Notes under the pieces: model-generated | Seen by the model: the letters and a program-made list of their open reading frames with translations, nothing else | Database searches by the model: none | Told to the model about the DNA's origin: nothing | Assembly (NCBI GenBank): GCA_031260765.1 | Contig: JAISKX010000122.1 | Span: 1-11,428 of the forward strand | DNA: 11,428 bases | Reading direction: 5' to 3' | Origin: Endomicrobium sp. | Lineage (GTDB): Bacteria > Elusimicrobiota > Endomicrobiia > Endomicrobiales > Endomicrobiaceae | Program-made: the position numbers and the translations under genes | In this document: positions 6,701 through 10,169 of the stretch, one piece after another | Layout of the letters: every line of letters begins with the position of its first letter | Position numbering within the stretch: position 1 is the stretch's first letter

Positions 6701-9230
6701 CGGAGATTTTAGAATTTATAGCATAGAGTTAAATCATAATGACAGCAAGTTCTACTTGGATGGCGGGAAATTTTATTTTGATAATTCAATAAGGCTTGGA
6801 AAATTATATATTGGAGGCGGGGCTCTTTTTGAATTAAAAAGAGAAGGCAGATATACGGAAGCCGCTGATGTAAGAACAATATCTGTTAATGAATTAAGAA
6901 TGGAAGACGGCACATTAGAAATAGGAGCTTTTATAGACCCTTCGGCAGCAACCAATAAAATAAAGATAGATACTATAACCGATTTGAACAAAGTAGTTAT
7001 AAATAACGGCAATGACACTAAGTTGATTGTCAATTTTTATGGGATGGATATTTCCAATGTTATAAATCAAGAAAACCATGTTTTATATATGGATTTTGGA
7101 GGATGGGCAGTTGATTATGCGGGCGGGTTTAAATGGTATGCAAGTCCTAATCTTAAAGGCTATAGAATAAAGTCAAACAAAGGCGACAACGGCGTATATT
7201 TAGATATAGTTCCTTTGAGGACAATAGACAATCCTACCCATAATGAGCAAGAATTATTAAATTTGTTTGCATCTGTTGACGGCGGCAAGGATATAGCCAT
7301 CTATTTAAGAAATGCCGTTGATGATTTAATCGCTTCAAATCCGGCAATGGCAAAAAAAGCTATAGGTCAGATGAGCGGCGGTTTTTACGCAAATGCTTTA
7401 AGGACGGGCGCTATGACTAATGCCGATACCGTTTTATATCCGAGAATACAAAAAATCAATAAAGACGAGGCTTTAGGAGATATAATAAAGTCCGTATGGG
7501 TAGGCGGCGTTATCAATTCATTTACCAATGATGCTGTAGAAAATTCGGCAATCAATTTTGAATCAACTGGATACGGTATAAATGCAGGCTTTAATATCTT
7601 TACTCAGAGAGATTCCCTTGTTGGTTTATATATCGGTTATATAGGAACTTCTCTAACTCAAGATTTGGATAAAGCCTCTGTATCCGATATAGGCATAGGC
7701 GCTTATGGCGGAAGTTTTGCCCCTGATTTGATTATCAAATGGAATTTGGGCGGCGCATTTCAAAGTTATACATTTGATAGAGTTATACAATTTTCCGGCG
7801 ATGCGGATATAAATCCAAATTCATCTTTCAATACTCAAAGCATAAAAGGCGGAGTAGAAGTTGATTTTGTAAAACCTGTCGGCAAAAATTTTGTTCTCAA
7901 ACCTTTTCTCGGCGCTCAAGGCGCTTTGGCTTTTAACGGTAAAATAACGGAAACAGGCGGAGATTTTGCTAATTTGACTATAGACGATGACACATATCTA
8001 AGATTTCTCGCAATGGGCGGAGCGATGCTTTCTCAGGGTGATGAGTCAAGTTCTTGGTTTATAAAAGCAGGTCTCAATTATTTATTGTCCGGCAGTAAGG
8101 CTCAATATAAAATAGGTTTTGTAAGCGAAAACGATAGAATGGAAATTTGGAGCCATGAAGAAAATCCTTTCTCCTTTACAGTAGGCGCCGGTCTTGAGAC
8201 AGTTATTTGGCGGGCTGCATCCATATATGTAAATATTAACGCTCGTTTTGCTTCCGATGCAAGAGAATATATCGGCAATTTTGGGTTGAATTATAGATTT
8301 GAAAAAACCAATAAAGAATTGATGTCAAATTTTAAAGAAAGGGCTGAAAATATGGAAGCCGAAATGACATCAGAAGCTCTATTAAAAAAGCAAATGCATG
8401 ATTTGGAAGTAGAATTGTTAAAAAAGAAAATCCGTTTAGAAGAAGAAGCCGACGGACCTGTTTCAGAAGCGGCTTTGAGAGAACAAATAAGGGCTGAAAT
8501 TGAAGCAAAGAAGGCTCAAGAAGCTGAAATTGCTGAAGCGGCTGCTATAGCGGCGGCGGAGGCGACAGAAGCAAGGAAGGCGGCGGCAGCCGAGGCGGCT
8601 GCTGCAGCGGCGGCAAAGAAGGCGGCTTCATCTTCATCGTCTATCGGTAATGGAGTTGCCGTAGGAGCATCTTCTTTAGACCAGAGGCTTGCCGCTCAAG
8701 ATTTAGGAAAAGTTGACAATAGGCAAGACCTTTCAGGTTTGCCTTGGGCGGGCGGAGCGATAGAGCCTCGCCGCGTAGTGAATACAAGCTTTGAAGAAGA
8801 TGAGGAACTTTTATTAGACGATAATTCTTTAAATGAGCAGATTGCTCAATCGCAAAGCAGAAAAACAAGTTCTACGTCAGGAAAATCAACTATCAGGGCT
8901 TTTAGTTTATCGGCTGCTACATTTAAGCCCGGCAATTTTGAATTGACAAATGCGGCAAAGACCGCTCTCGCAAAACTCGCTCGAGAAATACAGAGCCGTC
9001 CGTTCAAAAAAATAGTGATAGAAGGACATACAGATGCGAGCGGAGAAATACAAAAGAATCTTGTTCTGTCTCATAAAAGAGCGAGAGAAGTCAGAAAAGA
9101 GCTCTACAAAAACGGCATCCCATTAAACAAAATGGCTTATATAGGTTTCGGACCGACAATGCCCATAGCCACCAATAATACCGAACTCGGTAGAAGTAAG
9201 AATAGGCGTGTAGAGATTTATGTTGAATAG
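627..9230 (+). CDS. Giant Pmp-like autotransporter with C-terminal OmpA-type peptidoglycan-binding domain
   Basis: The product has 2867 residues (roughly 300 kDa) and is predicted to be exported and surface-displayed. In order it has: a signal peptide (1-26); an N-terminal region (27-190); a Pmp-like GGAI(Y)/FxNN repeat block (191-873); a closing cassette (874-937); a non-repeat insert (938-1314); a second block (1315-1714) with cassette (1715-1781); and a third block (1782-1983) with cassette (1984-2053). A linker (2054-2288) follows, including a helical stretch typical just before autotransporter barrels. Then come a barrel (2289-2558, ending NYRF), an Ala/Glu/Lys-rich helix (2559-2667), a Ser-rich linker and an OmpA-like domain (2756-2867). 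Repeats of this type fold as right-handed beta-helices in chlamydial Pmps and adhesins, so an adhesin or surface-fibre role is likely but inferred. No cysteine was found. It shares an operon with gmhA (14 bases upstream) and rfaE2 (27 bases downstream). The exact ligand or function cannot be read from sequence. Confidence 0.93.
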   Translation: MKQIKKLKKLILVFIALFFMNSFSYALPLTVGNWNELYDKYRMELTPYHDIEFLNDTYQPNNSYLLGTGREPGGVINGMNYSLRGGVDMGFNFESSVFVITDVGSTGGPGGGMANIITFKDIRFQDFKNYDKGVIYGKEDSSIVFSGTMIEFKNNYGYLGTSLYLEGQTFFTANDIRFTDNLSIGLDEIHGGAAIRAVGGNSKTSFVGSGNVLFSHNTAIKNGGAIYAEGGASLLFDGYQVAFEYNSAYNGILRPSKGGAIYIVDAQITFQNSGVSFSNNTAFMYDNEQSAGAIFGIGASIIFSGSQVAFEDNIAAMNVIGVINTAAGAIYVEHSLVSFNDSSARFLGNLTSVGTDRVSAGSIFMRDVSTLAFSGSTVNFENGGRGGGDYSQDSSVIISNSILRWTSSKGIFNNNISTTPTEGGAALKMFSTIGYKTFMFSDNSEIDFTNNTSQNGGALYTVSSSITIRQSKINFEGNTAISSGGALFAGTDAKIYFFDSTTVFSGNSAGLRGDALYLAGNAEMHFIGGLVSFNNYGNINSVNDIWFLENSAKLNFSSGSVEAIGNKADVGAFLSIINRDFVFGRNANFANNTARDFGGALYMTNNAKVSFGGQVFFTENTANRGGAVYLLNSTIAANNADILFIRNSANDISEVGGAIYAENSFIDFKNSTAVFNQNTAREGNSIYLLMSTMAASGGSVIQFANNTTTNSGAGIYAEKSSITFFASSISFSNNYASTGAGVYLASSAFAINAKEIYFLNNIGWSIAELRSKINISASTLVVSGNYAGNGGAFNIGSLGAVVGASNMQFANNSAHYGGAFYVKAGSSISINGAGIFENNIADNLGGAIYNAGFLDLQSRNSTMVFINNSAGVQKNDIYNTASSTISISGDSGSVEINGGIDGGGWIIKTGRGGFTINTDNGFNGTFIQRAGTTTITNLGKMFHGNNFIENSLLKVIVQSTYSFNLTINERGVFEYYNGSETPFEINSATIKFNSNNAFARFNKDAALSGRAAYYIANDIGNNSQNTIEFYNANAVFGSQSYQKGTRYVFSDSAIDLTSSTPFNDVKTTSFSYLQAVGTGVYLTFGLYVDASGKLFTDILYSAQSLGSLNIKEITIYKEFSGLLPIVDTYIEFSTRVITGAGSMEFNPITQWTNIVTDEYQYIINVDVSSSWISVIFARHPEDSLNVVNMDSGNREYRTKIIAKLNPTSNTYHILENLGLTGSGTFYLSSASISSGGVNLLSGLSRLDQTTRGSFFKLVNVTALIIDKLSISSAYASGSDPSTATVNGSIIYMTNQSASAILRDTNLFYNLAEQDGGAIYATNGILKIESASQTVSIVNNSARNSGGVIFTENARTTVSATANKNITFSHNQAVNGGVLYGLNNSQTYFSGSGNFQISFLNNTASFGAVFFLQDSYLNWTKGTSIFEDHTADADGGDFYSNKSSIVFNSATASWTNNRALNGSGGVFYLDMSTLNFNSSLITWTNNTAVSHGGAVYLRRSSANFNNSTMSFVHSRSGGQGGFAYIQQSNVNFDFVNANWLDSTADLDGGIFYVDGNSKVNFRNGNFNFNNAFSGSNGGAFNLNNSIVVISSARAAFVNNSAVSNGGVFYMQDSNLSFINSQSSFSNSSAADGGAFYLQNSNISFSSGQVLFSNTRALGGNGGVFYLNQSTLSFSSIAVSFVNSSAKEDGNIIYAQDSLVNLITVSSGLVFEANQSKNDIWLSNSNLNIQTRQGSAIIMRNGIFASNSSINKKSQGELRINKTFDFSGGYFTVEPKSRIVIENIGNFSYSASSSIALSSGEFSFVGSKAHFIGNRSDNYKGGALSLSNSSLSFINSPAAEFSANSAAQGGGAIFLENNSYANFYSAVFVSNNVGAVGGGAIALKDSYAGFYETTFNSNNAGANGDGGALYLDRSKVKISNSLFVNNAAGYRGGAIYAQYSSLEMIDSQFSGNSSGLVEGGAVYLLGSTMTITADNSSLILGAAGNREKYFYLSNSQLVLDAENKKDIRIDNQIYGDGENTILRKQGSGDFRIYSIELNHNDSKFYLDGGKFYFDNSIRLGKLYIGGGALFELKREGRYTEAADVRTISVNELRMEDGTLEIGAFIDPSAATNKIKIDTITDLNKVVINNGNDTKLIVNFYGMDISNVINQENHVLYMDFGGWAVDYAGGFKWYASPNLKGYRIKSNKGDNGVYLDIVPLRTIDNPTHNEQELLNLFASVDGGKDIAIYLRNAVDDLIASNPAMAKKAIGQMSGGFYANALRTGAMTNADTVLYPRIQKINKDEALGDIIKSVWVGGVINSFTNDAVENSAINFESTGYGINAGFNIFTQRDSLVGLYIGYIGTSLTQDLDKASVSDIGIGAYGGSFAPDLIIKWNLGGAFQSYTFDRVIQFSGDADINPNSSFNTQSIKGGVEVDFVKPVGKNFVLKPFLGAQGALAFNGKITETGGDFANLTIDDDTYLRFLAMGGAMLSQGDESSSWFIKAGLNYLLSGSKAQYKIGFVSENDRMEIWSHEENPFSFTVGAGLETVIWRAASIYVNINARFASDAREYIGNFGLNYRFEKTNKELMSNFKERAENMEAEMTSEALLKKQMHDLEVELLKKKIRLEEEADGPVSEAALREQIRAEIEAKKAQEAEIAEAAAIAAAEATEARKAAAAEAAAAAAAKKAASSSSSIGNGVAVGASSLDQRLAAQDLGKVDNRQDLSGLPWAGGAIEPRRVVNTSFEEDEELLLDDNSLNEQIAQSQSRKTSSTSGKSTIRAFSLSAATFKPGNFELTNAAKTALAKLAREIQSRPFKKIVIEGHTDASGEIQKNLVLSHKRAREVRKELYKNGIPLNKMAYIGFGPTMPIATNNTELGRSKNRRVEIYVE
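1197..3245 (+). repeat. Pmp-like beta-helix repeat block A (about 20 copies)
   Basis: Residues 191-873 carry about 20 copies of a GG-A-[IVL]-[YF] motif, usually five to ten residues after an F-x-x-N element. Examples are HGGAAIRA near 1194, GGALYMTNN, GGAVYLLNS, GGAIYAENS and GGAIYNAGF at 3159. Spacing is irregular, mostly 25-45 residues, with degenerate copies (AGAIF, GDALY, GNSIY). This matches the pattern of chlamydial polymorphic membrane protein repeats. Copies are diverged at the DNA level apart from short GGCGGAGC/GGCGGCGC codon runs, so this is an old protein repeat and not a recent tandem expansion. Confidence 0.85.
3246..3437 (+). repeat. Capping cassette 1
   Basis: Residues 874-937 follow repeat block A directly. 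They begin KNDIY, pass through GSVEINGGI, then a KTGRGGFTIN strand resembling autotransporter-associated (PATR-like) repeats, and end near TTTITN. Related segments close the other two repeat blocks. Confidence 0.65.
3438..4568 (+). other. Non-repeat insert region in the passenger
   Basis: Residues 938-1314 lack the GGAIY/FxNN rhythm. The region is predicted beta-rich with alternating hydrophobic residues, has relatively many Tyr, Phe and Thr, and contains ITQWTNI and SSSWISV. I do not recognise a domain. It could be a degenerate beta-helix, or a separate module that protrudes from the fibre. The regular motif resumes at DGGAIYATNG (4566 onward). Confidence 0.5.
4569..5768 (+). repeat. Pmp-like beta-helix repeat block B (about 14 copies, most regular)
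   Basis: Residues 1315-1714 hold about 14 GG[AV][IVF][YF] copies, the most regular part of the passenger. Three consecutive copies around 5430-5690 (GGVFYMQDS, GGAFYLQNS, GGVFYLNQS) have periods of 27-29 residues. Each has the form GG-x-F-Y-L, a polar S/N turn, then two short F-containing strands and an N/S-S-A turn. In the first half several copies carry Trp where Phe is usual (ASWTNN, ITWTNN, NANWLDS). Confidence 0.85.
5769..5969 (+). repeat. Capping cassette 2
   Basis: Residues 1715-1781 begin KNDIWLSNSNL, pass through GSAIIMRNGI, then KKSQGELRIN and a glycine-containing strand, and end at VIEN. The order of elements matches cassettes 1 and 3, with KNDI identical to cassette 1 and LSNSxL shared with cassette 3. 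Confidence 0.65.
5970..6575 (+). repeat. Pmp-like beta-helix repeat block C (6 copies)
   Basis: Residues 1782-1983 hold six GGA motifs: GGALSLSNS (at 6081), GGAIFLENN, GGAIALKDS, GGALYLDRS, GGAIYAQYS and GGAVYLLGS (at 6495). The F-x-x-N partners are clear (FSANSA, FVSNNV, FNSNNA, FVNNAA, FSGNSS). Spacing is about 25-30 residues. Confidence 0.85.
6576..6785 (+). repeat. Capping cassette 3
   Basis: Residues 1984-2053 begin REKYFYLSNSQL, pass through KDIRIDNQIYGDG, then RKQGSGDFRIY and a KFYLDGGKFYFDN strand. This is the third occurrence of the closing module and the last before the linker leading to the barrel. Confidence 0.65.
7491..8300 (+). other. Autotransporter-type outer-membrane beta-barrel domain
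   Basis: Residues 2289-2558 (270 residues, normal for a 12-strand type V barrel) alternate hydrophobic and small or polar residues in strands with charged loops. They begin SVWVGGVIN and end NFGLNYRF. The preceding AIGQMSGGFYANALRTG stretch resembles the helix that sits in the pore of classical autotransporters. The terminal aromatic F2558 looks like a beta-signal, but unlike classical proteins about 309 residues follow it. Confidence 0.82.
8301..8642 (+). other. Helical Ala/Glu/Lys-rich periplasmic spacer with GCN-rich tract
   Basis: Residues 2559-2667 are charged and helix-forming, with Leu heptad-like positions at first (KKQMHDLEVELLKKKIRL). They pass into a TolA-like Ala-rich tract in which 21 of the 30 residues at 2638-2667 are Ala, then five Ser (2668-2672). 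At DNA level 8538-8627 is a run of mostly GCG/GCT/GCA codons, distinctly more GC-rich than its surroundings. It probably crosses periplasm between the barrel and the wall-binding domain. Confidence 0.75.
8892..9227 (+). other. OmpA-like peptidoglycan-binding domain
   Basis: Residues 2756-2867 match the OmpA C-terminal fold. They contain FELTNAAKTALAKLA, the GHTDASG motif (2800-2806) with Asp2803, LSHKRAREV with Arg2818, GFGPTMPIATN, and GRSKNRRVEIYVE at the very end. In OmpA homologues the equivalent Asp and Arg bind diaminopimelate of the peptide stem, and both are present here. The domain must lie in the periplasm. Confidence 0.93.
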
Positions 9231-9257
9231 CGCGGTTTAAATCACTCAAAATATAAA

Positions 9258-9734
9258 ATGAAATCAATAAAACAGGCATTGACGAGAAAAGAAATAAGCA
9301 GCCTTTGTAAAAAACTAAAAAAAGACGGCAAAAAAATAGTTTTTACAAATGGCTGCTTTGATTTATTGCATTTAGGACATATAAATTTGTTTGAAAAAGC
9401 CAAAAGTTTAGGCGACATTTTAATAGTGGCTATAAATTCCGACAAGTCCTTAAAAAAACTAAAAGGCTCAAAACGCCCATTAGTAAATGAAAAAGACAGA
9501 GCCAAAATCCTACTCGCATTAAAATCAGTTGATTTTGTAGTGGTCTTCGGCGAACAAACCCCCTACAATTTGTTGAAGTTATTGCGTCCCGACATATTAG
9601 TAAAAGGCGGCGACTATAAAACAGAAGGCATAATAGGCAGAGAATTCGTCCAAACAGTATATCGTTTCCCATTCGTAAAAGGACGCTCAACCACAACCTT
9701 AATCAACCTAATAATAAAACGCTATGGAAAATAA
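9258..9734 (+). CDS. rfaE2: Heptose-1-phosphate nucleotidyltransferase (RfaE2/HldC type)
   Basis: This enzyme activates D-glycero-beta-D-manno-heptose 1-phosphate with ATP to ADP-heptose in the cytosol, the fourth step of the route that GmhA begins. The 158-residue product corresponds to the C-terminal nucleotidyltransferase domain of HldE as a stand-alone protein; no kinase domain is attached. Signature FTNGCFDLLHLGH (29-41) contains the HxGH nucleotide-binding motif (His38, His41). Also present are INSD (59-62), KRPLVNEKDRA (72-82), KGGDY and the terminal GRSTTTLI (142-149). Related glycerol-3-phosphate cytidylyltransferases share HxGH, but the GRSTT ending and gmhA nearby favour heptose. 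There is no convincing SD before the ATG. Its 3' end overlaps thiD2 by 11 bases. Confidence 0.9.
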   Translation: MKSIKQALTRKEISSLCKKLKKDGKKIVFTNGCFDLLHLGHINLFEKAKSLGDILIVAINSDKSLKKLKGSKRPLVNEKDRAKILLALKSVDFVVVFGEQTPYNLLKLLRPDILVKGGDYKTEGIIGREFVQTVYRFPFVKGRSTTTLINLIIKRYGK

Positions 9735-10155
9735 CATCAATCGCATAATAGACGCAAATTTAAACCGTTGTCGCGAAGGCTTAAGAGTAGTTGAAGATTG
9801 CCTCCGTTTCATTTTAGATGATGCAGTCTTATATAAGAAAATCAGAAAAATCCGCCACAATACAGACAAAATTTTAAGAGCCGAATACGCAAATTTGATA
9901 ATAGAGAGAGATTCTTTTGACGACAAAGGCAGAACAATCCCAGAGACAAACAAAAAAGAACTCCCTCAAATAATAGTAGCCAATTTCAAAAGAGCTCAAG
10001 AGTCCTTGCGGGTTTTAGAAGAATATTCAAAAACCATAATCCCGCAAGCAGCAGGCGAATTCAAAAAACAAAGATACTCAGCTTACAATTTAGAAAAAGC
10101 AGTATTTTTAAAATACAAGAAAATTTTTAAAACAAAAACAAATAAAATATATTAG
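9724..10155 (+). CDS. thiD2: ThiD2-type HMP-phosphate kinase, stand-alone
   Basis: The ThiD2 family phosphorylates 4-amino-5-hydroxymethyl-2-methylpyrimidine phosphate (HMP-P) to HMP-PP for thiamine synthesis. It is unrelated to classical ThiD and is often found fused to the N-terminus of ThiE. This copy is 143 residues, i.e. the ThiD2 domain alone. Recognisable features are RIIDANLNRCREGLRVVED (7-25), IRKIRHNTDKIL (40-51), ERDSFDDKGR (61-70) and VANFKRAQESLRVLEEYSK (85-103). The first and last motifs resemble each other, suggesting internal duplication. The start lies inside rfaE2 (11-base overlap) with no strong SD, so translational coupling is likely. thiC, which makes its substrate, follows 14 bases later. 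Databases may label such proteins thiamine-phosphate pyrophosphorylase by transfer from fused ThiE, which would be wrong here. The assignment is by motif recall and was not searched. Confidence 0.82.
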   Translation: MENNINRIIDANLNRCREGLRVVEDCLRFILDDAVLYKKIRKIRHNTDKILRAEYANLIIERDSFDDKGRTIPETNKKELPQIIVANFKRAQESLRVLEEYSKTIIPQAAGEFKKQRYSAYNLEKAVFLKYKKIFKTKTNKIY

Positions 10156-10162
10156 AAGGAGG
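10156..10162 (+). promoter_or_regulatory. Strong Shine-Dalgarno of thiC
   Basis: AAGGAGG lies 7 bases before the ATG at 10170, directly after the thiD2 stop. It is the best ribosome-binding site in the window and selects this ATG over the in-frame ATG at 10179. With only 14 bases between the genes there is no room for a TPP riboswitch here. Confidence 0.85.
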
Positions 10163-10169
10163 CGTAATT

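Noticed and set aside
9231..9257. Possible terminator or promoter between the giant gene and rfaE2
   Set aside because: Only 27 bases, no inverted repeat with a T tract and no convincing -35/-10 pair.
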